From Clostridia bacterium (GTDB taxonomy: Bacteria; Bacillota; Clostridia; Oscillospirales; CAG-272), in assembly GCA_017453305.1 (NCBI GenBank), contig JAFTKJ010000003.1, forward strand, positions 1 to 64,000: a stretch of DNA of 64,000 bases, given 5' to 3'. The translations under genes were made by a program, and so were the position numbers. Below the pieces are notes generated by a model. It worked only from the letters and a program-made list of their open reading frames with translations, was not told the origin of the DNA and did no database searches. Numbering within the stretch: the first letter of the stretch is position 1; every line of letters begins with the position of its first letter. Positions 43,031-49,539 of the stretch are shown piece by piece.

Positions 43031-43694
43031 CAATGAATTGACCGCCCTGATCGACGTCACCGACTTTCTGCTCTGCATCGGCGTTTCCCTTGTCATCGGA
43101 CTTTTGATGGCTCTTTGCTACATGTTCCGCACGCGCTACACAAAAAGCTTTGTGGTCACGCTGGCTCTGCTCCCTGCGGTTGTCTGCGTGGTGATCATGA
43201 TGGTCAACGGAAACGTGGGCGCCGGCGTTGCCGTTGCGGGTGCGTTCAGCCTGGTGCGCTTCCGCTCGGTTCCCGGAACCGCAAAAGAGATCTGCACCCT
43301 CTTCCTTGCTATGGGCGCGGGCTTGATTGCCGGTATGGGATATCTCGGCTTTGCCGTGCTCTTTACCGTCATTTTGTGCATCTTCTTCCTGGTCTACAAT
43401 CTGTTGGACCTCGGCACCAAAAAGAATGCCGCCGTCTACAAGACCATCAGCATCACCATTCCCGAGGATCTGGATTACTCCGACATTTTTGACGACATCT
43501 TTGCGCAGTACACCACCGCGCACGATCTGATGCGCGTCAAAACCACCAACATGGGAAGCCTGTTCCGCTTGACCTACAACATCACCATGCGTCAAGGCGT
43601 GAACGAAAAGGAAATGATCGACAAGATCCGTTGCAAGAACGGCAACCTTGAAATCACCGTTTCCCGTCAGGATACCACCGTCAACGAGCTGTAA
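43002..43694 (+). CDS. DUF4956 membrane protein
   Basis: 230 residues, starting at ATG 43002 inside the VTC gene after GGAGGA. Four membrane helices lie in the first 130 residues, with the family core GNVGAGVAVAGAFSLVRFRS (~68-87) and the following PGTAKEICTLFLAMGAGLIAG. A soluble C-terminal domain is of ferredoxin-like or ACT-like strand pattern (VYKTISITIPEDLDYSDIF). Nearly always coupled to VTC proteins, so the pair may form a membrane polyphosphate-like polymerizing and translocating complex, by analogy with the yeast VTC. This is inference. Confidence 0.88.
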   Translation: MEKLFRGLFDNELTALIDVTDFLLCIGVSLVIGLLMALCYMFRTRYTKSFVVTLALLPAVVCVVIMMVNGNVGAGVAVAGAFSLVRFRSVPGTAKEICTLFLAMGAGLIAGMGYLGFAVLFTVILCIFFLVYNLLDLGTKKNAAVYKTISITIPEDLDYSDIFDDIFAQYTTAHDLMRVKTTNMGSLFRLTYNITMRQGVNEKEMIDKIRCKNGNLEITVSRQDTTVNEL

Positions 43695-43772
43695 AAGAGA
43701 AAAGGAAAGATTCAACTTCCCTTGATGTCATCAGCAGAGAATGAAACAAGTACAAAAAATTCGGCAGAGGGA

Positions 43773-43801
43773 TTGTTTCCTCTGCCGATTTGTGTTATAA
43801 T
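43773..43801 (+). promoter_or_regulatory. Cassette 1 promoter
   Basis: TTGTTT, 17-base spacer, TATAAT; identical at 48050-48078. The -35 lies in the loop of a 9-bp dyad (43762-43787). Confidence 0.65.
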
Positions 43802-43812
43802 TGGGCTAACAG

Positions 43813-44000
43813 AAAGCCTCTCCCATTGGGTAGCGAAGCGGCGCGAGGGGAATGAATGACACCACGGTGTGGTGTCAGAACCCGAGCGTGACCGAGCCGC
43901 GGCGAGACGGTGGCGGCGTAGCCGACGGAGAGGGTTAGATTATGGAATGAAACGCCCTCTCACCCGCTATCGCGGGAGCTCTCCCAAAGGGAGAGCCTTT
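43813..44000. repeat. Palindromic repeat within cassette 1 leader
   Basis: Ends AAAGCCTCTCCC and GGGAGAGCCTTT are inverted. Inside is a dyad TGACACCACGGTGTGGTGTCA within a stretch of about 75 bases that cassette 2 lacks. The region 43695-44123 holds no protein gene. Confidence 0.6.
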
Positions 44001-44123
44001 GGATGCGTGCAACTTTAGGGGTATGGGCTTTGCCCTGTGCCGGCGTTGCTTGCAACGCTGTAATACAAAGGCGAAACCGGCGATAAAACAGAACGATAAA
44101 TAAGAATTTATGGAGGATTAAAA

Positions 44124-44519
44124 ATGGGGTTCTTCGACAGATTTAAAAAGAAAAATGATTTTATAAAAGTAGAAATCAAAAAACTAATTGAATGGAATGA
44201 ACCTAACGGAGAAGGTTGTTTTGCATCGGATAAAATAACCAAAGAGGGTTTTAAAGTTGGATATATGTACAGAGAACAACCGGATGAGGGAAAGCCTGAT
44301 AGCGGTTGGAGATTTTTAGCCGGAAATGAAGATGATGAATATATCAACGATCCGAACAATCTTCATCTGTTTGCTATAAATACTATTTGTAATTATGATA
44401 GAGATATTATTCCCTATTTAAAATCACAAATCGGAAGTGCCTATATTAGAACTTGTAGTGATAAGTTTGAATTTGATGATGGATCTAAATCAATATTTAT
44501 AGATAAACAAGACAGATAA
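44124..44519 (+). CDS. DUF2185/Imm33-like immunity protein (cassette 1 cargo)
   Basis: 131 residues, 7 bases after GGAGG. The core GCFASDKITKEGFKVGYMYRE (starting ~31), DSGWRFLAGNEDDEYINDPNN and the INTICNYDRDIIPYLKSQIGSA segment match what I know of the DUF2185 (immunity protein Imm33) family. Imm33 proteins are predicted to neutralise polymorphic toxins; no toxin gene is adjacent, so this would be an orphan immunity gene. Base composition is strongly AT-rich, unlike its neighbours, which suggests acquisition. Family placement is from memory of the motif, not a search. Confidence 0.78.
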   Translation: MGFFDRFKKKNDFIKVEIKKLIEWNEPNGEGCFASDKITKEGFKVGYMYREQPDEGKPDSGWRFLAGNEDDEYINDPNNLHLFAINTICNYDRDIIPYLKSQIGSAYIRTCSDKFEFDDGSKSIFIDKQDR

Positions 44520-44544
44520 ATTCCAATTTATCGAATAGAACAAC

Positions 44545-44580
44545 AACCCCGACAGACATTAAAATCTGTCGGGGTTACTT
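44545..44580. terminator. Cassette 1 terminator
   Basis: AACCCCGACAGA (44545-44556) pairs perfectly with TCTGTCGGGGTT (44565-44576), 12 bp, followed by ACTTATTTATTT. A near-identical hairpin ends cassette 2. Confidence 0.85.
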
Positions 44581-44672
44581 ATTTATTTACTGCGGATTAA
44601 ATAAAGCAACCTGATTTGTGATTTCTCCGCTAAGAACATCGCCCTTTGGCACAAGCTTCTTTTTATTATGCT

Positions 44673-45425
44673 TTATCCCAAAATATACTTTTCGGGTGTG
44701 GGATCGCGGAAGAAGGACACGGGCGACTTATCGCTGACCAGATAATCTACGTCCTGCATGCTCGTTTGATAAAAGGTGGAGTTTTTGCCCCACTTGCTGC
44801 TATCGCACAAAAGGATCTTGCGGCGCGCATTGCGGATCATTACGTTTCGCACCGCCACCTCGTCGGCGTAGCAATCAAAAAATTCGCCGTCGGCGTTGAC
44901 CGCCTGCACCGAAAAAATTGCCGCATCGGCACGGATCTTGCTCAAAAATTCCTGCGCGTAGCCGCCAACCAGCACCGCACGGTTATCCTCGGAAATCGCT
45001 CCACCCGTGCAGTACGCCTTGATGTCGTAGCCCGAAAGACAGCTCATCACGTCCACGCTGTTGGTGATCACGGTGATACCGCCAATTGAAGGCAACAGCT
45101 CCGCCACAAAAAAGGCACTGCTGGAGCCGTCCAAAAACACGGTGTCCCCCGTATGCAAAAGCCCTACAGCTGCCTTTGCCATCTGCTTTTTTTGCGCGCT
45201 GTTCTCGTGACTGCGCAAGGAAAACGGGATCTGCTTGCCAAGCGAGTTTGCCAGCTTAACGCCACCGTAGCTCCTCACTACAAGCCCACGCTCCTCCAGA
45301 TTTTTCAGATCCCTGCGAATGCTGGATGCGCTGATGTTGATCTTTCGCACCAGATAATCCACCGTGGCGTATTCGGTTTCGGTCAAAAGGGCGATGATCT
45401 CGTCCTCGCGCTCACATTTATACAT
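44673..45425 (-). CDS. DeoR/GlpR family transcriptional regulator
   Basis: 250 residues from ATG 45425 (AGGAT upstream; MYKCEREDEIIALL); the longer frame reads through its own promoter. N-terminal DeoR helix-turn-helix: EYATVDYLVRKINISASSIRRDLKNLEERGLVVRSYGGV. The C-terminal DeoRC effector domain of isomerase-like fold has GDTVFLDGSSSAFFVAELL and ...LLCDSSKWGKNSTFYQ. Such proteins sense phosphosugars; no sugar catabolic gene is next to it. The divergent gene encodes an exonuclease. A dyad downstream of its own -10 indicates autorepression. Confidence 0.9.
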   Translation of the reverse strand: MYKCEREDEIIALLTETEYATVDYLVRKINISASSIRRDLKNLEERGLVVRSYGGVKLANSLGKQIPFSLRSHENSAQKKQMAKAAVGLLHTGDTVFLDGSSSAFFVAELLPSIGGITVITNSVDVMSCLSGYDIKAYCTGGAISEDNRAVLVGGYAQEFLSKIRADAAIFSVQAVNADGEFFDCYADEVAVRNVMIRNARRKILLCDSSKWGKNSTFYQTSMQDVDYLVSDKSPVSFFRDPTPEKYILG

Positions 45426-45450
45426 TGTGAAATCCTCCGTTGACACATTT

Positions 45451-45476
45451 TGCGCAATGTTGATGATTCTTGCGCA
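45451..45476. promoter_or_regulatory. Probable DeoR-family operator
   Basis: TGCGCAA (45451-45457) and TTGCGCA (45470-45476) are exact inverted repeats 12 bases apart, immediately downstream of the regulator's -10. Confidence 0.55.
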
Positions 45477-45479
45477 TTT

Positions 45480-45508
45480 ATTATAATACAAAAAACGCAA
45501 TTTGTAAA
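45480..45508 (-). promoter_or_regulatory. Promoter of the DeoR-family gene
   Basis: Minus strand TTTACA (45508-45503), 17-base spacer, TATAAT (45485-45480). Confidence 0.72.
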
Positions 45509-45609
45509 TAGCTTTTTGCGGATTTTTTGATTATTTACATATTTTGATAGAAATGTGCTCAAAAATATGATACAATCAAGCCAAGAAGAAGGAAAAAGGT
45601 GGGATCGCG

Positions 45610-46281
45610 ATGAAAATTCTCTTTTTTGATATGGAGTTTGCAAACGGGCAAGTTCCGGGATCGATCTACTCTGTCGGTTATTTGGTCACAAACGAGTACT
45701 TTGAAATTCTGACTCCCGCTACCGACGTTTGCATGAACCCCGAATGCGAATGGAACGAATACGTCGAGCAAAACATCCTCGCCTACCCCAAGGAGGACGT
45801 GGAGGCATCCCCCGCGTTTCCGGAGCACTACGAGGCGTTGAAGGCGCTGTTTGCAAGCGTGGATATCGCAGTCGGCTTTGCAGTCGGAAATGACGTCAAG
45901 GCGCTCCGCAGAGATTGCATGCGCTATGACCTCCCCGAGATCTCCTACCGCTACTTTGATATGGAAAAGCTCTGCCGCAAGATGGACGAGCACCGCGAGG
46001 CACGCGGCTTGGACGGCTGTGTGCGCGCATGGTGCGGCGAGGAGCCCGAACACCGCCACCGCAGTGACGGTGATGCCTACGCGACCATGCTGCTGTTGCA
46101 GGCGATCTGCAAGCACGCGCACGTCAGCGCCGATATGCTCTTTATTGCCTACCCCGAATGCGCCGGAAATTCCGTTTCCAAAAATCAACCCAAGCAGCAA
46201 AAGAAAGCTACACCTCAAGGCAAAAAACGCCACCGCCGCCACCATTCAAAAATGAAGGCAGAAAAAGGAGAAGCCAAATGA
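45610..46281 (+). CDS. DEDD-type 3'-5' exonuclease-like protein
   Basis: 223 residues. RNase T/DnaQ fold: motif I ILFFDMEFANG (D7, E9), motif II VGFAVGNDVKALRRD (~99), and motif III HRSDGDAYATMLLL (~159-172) with the HxxxxD arrangement of the DEDDh class. A basic tail (KKATPQGKKRHRRHHSKMK) of about 30 residues may bind nucleic acid. The physiological substrate is unknown. It overlaps the next gene by ATGA. Confidence 0.82.
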   Translation: MKILFFDMEFANGQVPGSIYSVGYLVTNEYFEILTPATDVCMNPECEWNEYVEQNILAYPKEDVEASPAFPEHYEALKALFASVDIAVGFAVGNDVKALRRDCMRYDLPEISYRYFDMEKLCRKMDEHREARGLDGCVRAWCGEEPEHRHRSDGDAYATMLLLQAICKHAHVSADMLFIAYPECAGNSVSKNQPKQQKKATPQGKKRHRRHHSKMKAEKGEAK

Positions 46282-46790
46282 AATATCTGATTGTTGTAGA
46301 TATGCAAAACGATTTTATTGACGGTGCCCTCGGCACTCCGGAGGCAGTTGCCATCCTCCCTTACGTCAAGGAGCGCATCGAGAGCTTTGACGGCAAGGTG
46401 CTCTTTACGCGCGACACCCATTTTGAGGATTACGAAAGCACGCAGGAGGGCAAAAATCTCCCCGTGCGCCATTGCATCAAGGATACCGACGGCTGGCAGA
46501 TCCACCCCTTGCTTGAGCCTCTGCGCAAAACACCTGCCATCGATAAGATCACCTTTGGCTCTAAGGATCTGATCGAGATACTCTCCCACGAGGAGGAGAT
46601 CGAAAGCATTACCTTTCTCGGCCTTTGCACCGACATCTGCGTCATTTCCAACGCCATGCTCGTCAAGGCGTTCTACCCAGAGATCCCTTTGTACGTGGAC
46701 GCCAAGGGCTGTGCGGGAGTCACGCCCGAGAGCCACAAAAACGCGCTGGCGGCGATGAAAACCTGCCAGGTCAACGTTTTAAACGATTGA
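46278..46790 (+). CDS. Cysteine hydrolase of the isochorismatase/nicotinamidase family
   Basis: 170 residues; ATG 46278 overlaps the exonuclease stop and follows AAAAGGAG. The catalytic triad is visible: Asp8 in VDMQNDFIDG, a Lys in the DKITFGSKD region and the nucleophile Cys in FLGLCTDICVISNAM (~115-129). Metal ligands of nicotinamidases are suggested by TRDTHFEDY. The sequence favours a nicotinamidase-like amidase, but no NAD genes are nearby, so only the family is secure. Confidence 0.87.
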   Translation: MKYLIVVDMQNDFIDGALGTPEAVAILPYVKERIESFDGKVLFTRDTHFEDYESTQEGKNLPVRHCIKDTDGWQIHPLLEPLRKTPAIDKITFGSKDLIEILSHEEEIESITFLGLCTDICVISNAMLVKAFYPEIPLYVDAKGCAGVTPESHKNALAAMKTCQVNVLND

Positions 46791-46802
46791 GGAGGGACAC
46801 GT

Positions 46803-47225
46803 ATGAAAACACTTTTCAAATACACCCTTTCCCTGCTTGCTCTCTGCGCGTTGCTTTTGACGCTTGCGTCATGCGCCGAAACGCTGAACGGCAATTACGT
46901 GCCTGCGGAGAACAATCTTGAAAACGGCGGCATCACCTATTATTTCACCAACACCGAGGTCACCATGACCATGCTGATGAACGACGAGGTCATCCAATAC
47001 GTTTGCAACTACGAGATCCTGCAGGACGAGGAGGACCCCGACAAGCAGATCATCACCACCGTCTACACCGACGTCCTTTACTACGGCACCGACAGCAACG
47101 TTTCCGCATCGGTGGAGGCAATGAAAAAGACCTACGTTGACGGCACCGTCCACAAAGCCGAGTTCGTCCGCGGCGACGGTTACGTCATCATCGGCGGCGT
47201 AAAATTGATCAAGGACAACGGTTAA
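46803..47225 (+). CDS. Small lipoprotein
   Basis: 140 residues. Signal peptide MKTLFKYTLSLLALCALLL with lipobox LASC. The mature part is a predicted beta-rich domain with GGITYYFTNTEVTMT, YEILQDEEDPDKQIITTVY and a C-terminal GDGYVIIGGVKL. No family is recognised. It lies 12 bases after the hydrolase, after GAGGAGG, and 25 bases before a membrane protein, so these may be co-transcribed. Confidence 0.72.
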   Translation: MKTLFKYTLSLLALCALLLTLASCAETLNGNYVPAENNLENGGITYYFTNTEVTMTMLMNDEVIQYVCNYEILQDEEDPDKQIITTVYTDVLYYGTDSNVSASVEAMKKTYVDGTVHKAEFVRGDGYVIIGGVKLIKDNG

Positions 47226-47250
47226 CCTTACCCCATCGGAAGGAGTACTT

Positions 47251-47958
47251 ATGAACCGTCACAACATCACCTGTTTTTGCGCATTGCTTGCAAACGTCGT
47301 TCCGCTTTCGGTTTTTGCCGTTTTGTCGGCACATAACGCCCATATCGAGCAGCCGCCGCTGTGGATCGGCGTTGGTGCGCTGATCGTTGGTGCGGCGCTT
47401 GCGTTTCTGACACACCTGAAATGCAAGGATGCCCCCCTCCCCCTCTTTGCATCCATCCTCATAGCAGGCATCAGCAAGGGCGCATTTACAGCGACCATTT
47501 TGTATTACACCAACACGGCGCAACCGTGGACGCAAGTTGAGCTTGCAAATCAAGCTCTGCTTTCCTGCGGAATCGTTTTGTTGCTTTGCCTTGCATTTTT
47601 TGCGCTGATGAAGATCCCAACGGTCGGGCGGCATCCGCAATGGTTTTTCTGCCCCATCATGCTGGCACTCCTCATCGCCGCAATCGTGCTCCTGATCGTT
47701 TATCGCAACGCCTTCTTTACGCTGTTGCTGTTACATCTGCTTTCGCTGATCTTTTGCTTTGGTGCACGCATTCTGGAATTTGACGAAGCACAAGAGCTCC
47801 GCTTCAATACGCTTGTCGCATCGTATTTTTACGCCTGCTTCCTTTTGGTTGTCGCGCTTGTGATCATCTGCATCGTGGGCGACGGAGATTGTGACGGTGA
47901 TTGCTGTGACTGCGATTGCTGTGACTGCGGCAACGGCGGAAAAAAGAAAAAGAAATGA
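47251..47958 (+). CDS. Membrane protein with Cys/Asp-rich tail
   Basis: 235 residues with about seven hydrophobic segments (FCALLANVVPLSVFAVLS to FLLVVALVIICIVG). The tail GDGDCDGDCCDCDCCDCG, then GNGGKKKKK, has eight Cys and six Asp in ~20 residues, which strongly suggests metal binding. No family is recognised. The start follows GGAAGGAG. Alternative reading: low-complexity expansion without function, but codons vary (TGT/TGC, GAT/GAC), which argues for selection. Confidence 0.68.
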   Translation: MNRHNITCFCALLANVVPLSVFAVLSAHNAHIEQPPLWIGVGALIVGAALAFLTHLKCKDAPLPLFASILIAGISKGAFTATILYYTNTAQPWTQVELANQALLSCGIVLLLCLAFFALMKIPTVGRHPQWFFCPIMLALLIAAIVLLIVYRNAFFTLLLLHLLSLIFCFGARILEFDEAQELRFNTLVASYFYACFLLVVALVIICIVGDGDCDGDCCDCDCCDCGNGGKKKKK

Positions 47959-47994
47959 CAGCTTTAAAGTTGTGAAATAAAAAGCCCGATGCAA

Positions 47995-48020
47995 ATTCTC
48001 CGTTGTCCTTAACGGAGAAT
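47995..48020. other. Hairpin after the Cys-rich tail gene
   Basis: ATTCTCCGTT pairs with AACGGAGAAT around GTCCTT. No T-run; possibly a weak terminator or RNA-stabilising stem. Confidence 0.35.
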
Positions 48021-48049
48021 ATGTAAGCACAAAAATTTCGGCAGAGGGA

Positions 48050-48078
48050 TTGTTTCCTCTGCCGATTTGTGTTATAAT
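48050..48078 (+). promoter_or_regulatory. Cassette 2 promoter
   Basis: TTGTTT, 17-base spacer, TATAAT, within the same dyad context (48039-48064) as cassette 1. Confidence 0.65.
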
Positions 48079-48090
48079 AAAGCTAGCGAA

Positions 48091-48203
48091 AAAGCCTCTC
48101 CCGTTGGGAGAGGTGGCGGCGTAGCCGACGGAGAGGGCAAATGGTCGCAATGATGTCCCCTCTCACCCGCTATCGCGGGAGCTCTCCCAGAGGGAGAGCC
48201 TTA
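48091..48203. repeat. Palindromic repeat within cassette 2 leader
   Basis: Inverted ends AAAGCCTCTCCC / GGGAGAGCCTTA with the internal GGCGGCGTAGCCGACGGAGA and CCCGCTATCGCGGGAGCT shared with cassette 1. Region 47959-48320 has no protein gene. Confidence 0.6.
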
Positions 48204-48320
48204 GGATACGCGCAACCAGAGGGGTATGGGCTTTGCCCGAAGCATTTGTAATACAAATGCGAAACTTGCGATAAACAGAAAGATAAATAAGAATTTACTT
48301 TAACAAAAGGAGATTGAATT

Positions 48321-48734
48321 ATGTATTTCAAAGGTGATATTATTATTACTGACCCAATGTACATTACAAAATCCGAGGATGATTGGTATCGTTGTGAGTT
48401 TGGAGAAAGTCTTGAACAACTTAATATTTATACCTATATTACTTCCGAACATGGAGATGAAATAGGTTCCGATGTTGTTTCTTTAGATACACATAAAAAA
48501 CTTGGTGAGTACTGTTCTGATTCTGCCATGGTTTCTATCATGTCACTTGCCGAAGTAAGAGAATACAATCCGGAATTTGATAAAAAACTTGGTAGGCATT
48601 GCTACACAATTATTAAGAATTTCGATGGAGAGATTGAAGTGCTCGAAATGGAAGAGGATGATGGTACAGACCAAAGATTATACTTTGTTGGAAAAGGGAA
48701 TATAAACTTTAGAACAGATTTTTTTGAAGCATAA
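48321..48734 (+). CDS. Cassette 2 cargo: small acidic protein of unknown function
   Basis: 137 residues, 8 bases after AAAGGAG, AT-rich. It begins MYFKGDIIITDPMYITKSED, a start (GDIIITDPxYI) I have seen in uncharacterised, often neighbourhood-variable bacterial and phage proteins. A DIGSDVVSLDTHKKLGEYCSD-like stretch follows, then VLEMEEDDGTDQRLYFVGKG near the end. No transmembrane segment or signal peptide. Its cassette partner carries an Imm33-like gene, so an immunity role is an inference from context only. Confidence 0.7.
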   Translation: MYFKGDIIITDPMYITKSEDDWYRCEFGESLEQLNIYTYITSEHGDEIGSDVVSLDTHKKLGEYCSDSAMVSIMSLAEVREYNPEFDKKLGRHCYTIIKNFDGEIEVLEMEEDDGTDQRLYFVGKGNINFRTDFFEA

Positions 48735-48754
48735 TATCGAACCGAATAAAGTGA

Positions 48755-48795
48755 AACCCTGACAGACTGTTAAAATCTGTCGGGGTTATTTATTT
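48755..48795. terminator. Cassette 2 terminator
   Basis: AACCCTGACAGA pairs with TCTGTCGGGGTT (one T-G pair), then ATTTATTTG. Downstream TTTCTCCGCTAAGAACATC matches cassette 1. Confidence 0.8.
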
Positions 48796-48884
48796 GTCTA
48801 CTGCAGATCAAATAGGGCAGATTAATAATTTCTCCGCTAAGAACATCGTCCCTTTGCGTCTGGCTTTTTGTTTCTCTTAATAAC

Positions 48885-49538
48885 TTATATTTCGCTTGTG
48901 CCGTGTGCGCAAAGGTCGCGCAAGGGGCACTCGGCGCACTTAGGCGCGCGAGCCGAGCAGACGTCTCTGCCAAACTGCACGATGCGATGGCAAAAATCGC
49001 TGATCTCCTCGGGTGCAATCAGGGGCGTCATTTTCTTTTCCACCTGCACGGGATCCTTCAATCCCTCGCGGTACATGCCAAAGCGACCGCAAATGCGCAT
49101 GCAATGCGTATCGGCTACCACGCCGCCCTTTTGGTACAGGTCACCAAGAAGCAGATTTGCCACCTTTCGTCCCACCCCGGGGAATTTGAGCAGCTCCTCC
49201 ATGGTGTCGGGAACCACGCCCCCGTACTCATGGACCAAAAGGGCGCACGCATCCTTGGTATTTTGCGATTTGACGCGGTACAAGCCGCAGGGACGGATGT
49301 ATCGCTCCAAGTCCTCGATCGGTGCCTCTGCCACCGCCTGCGGCGTTGGGTAGGCTTGGAACAGTTCCCGACAGACCAGGTTGACCCGTGCGTCGGTGCA
49401 TTGAGCCGAAAGACGCCCCATAATCAACAGCTTCCAGGGCTCTCCGTCCCATTCCAGGGCGCACAAAGCCTCGGGATAGATCTCCTTGAGGCGTGCCACG
49501 ATCTGCGCCATGCGCTCGCGCTTTTGCTTTTGTGTCAT
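48885..49538 (-). CDS. nth: Endonuclease III
   Basis: 217 residues from ATG 49538, just past the upstream stop, with AGGAT as its ribosome binding site. DNA glycosylase/AP lyase for oxidised pyrimidines. Helix-hairpin-helix with catalytic Lys: LKFPGVGRKVANLLL; catalytic Asp in VVADTH. A [4Fe-4S] cluster is bound by C-x6-C-x2-C-x5-C in VCSARAPKCAECPLRDLC near the C-terminus. Co-transcribed with the RsgI-like lipoprotein gene before it, an unusual pairing. Confidence 0.95.
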   Translation of the reverse strand: MTQKQKRERMAQIVARLKEIYPEALCALEWDGEPWKLLIMGRLSAQCTDARVNLVCRELFQAYPTPQAVAEAPIEDLERYIRPCGLYRVKSQNTKDACALLVHEYGGVVPDTMEELLKFPGVGRKVANLLLGDLYQKGGVVADTHCMRICGRFGMYREGLKDPVQVEKKMTPLIAPEEISDFCHRIVQFGRDVCSARAPKCAECPLRDLCAHGTSEI

Positions 49539-49539
49539 A

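Larger units (their letters stand above)
43748..44648 (+). mobile_element. Leader/tail cassette 1 with immunity-like cargo
   Basis: This 901-base unit shares its 5' part (43748-44110) and its 3' part (44545-44648) with a second unit at 48025-48856, while the gene in between is unrelated. Shared elements in order: promoter hairpin CGGCAGAGG/CCTCTGCCG, TTGTTT-N17-TATAAT, palindromic repeat, GGGGTATGGGCTTTGCCC, a 7-bp hairpin, GATAAATAAGAATTTA, cargo gene, terminator CCCCGACAGA/TCTGTCGGGG, then ATTTCTCCGCTAAGAACATC. No integrase or recombination site is visible. I infer a recurring gene cassette. Confidence 0.7.
48025..48856 (+). mobile_element. Leader/tail cassette 2 with unrelated cargo
   Basis: 832 bases with the same leader and tail as cassette 1 (43748-44648) around a different gene. 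In the leader the hairpin GCATTTG-TAATA-CAAATGC replaces GCGTTGC-TT-GCAACGC of cassette 1 at the same place: different bases, same 7-bp stem. The palindromic repeat is shorter here. Confidence 0.7.
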
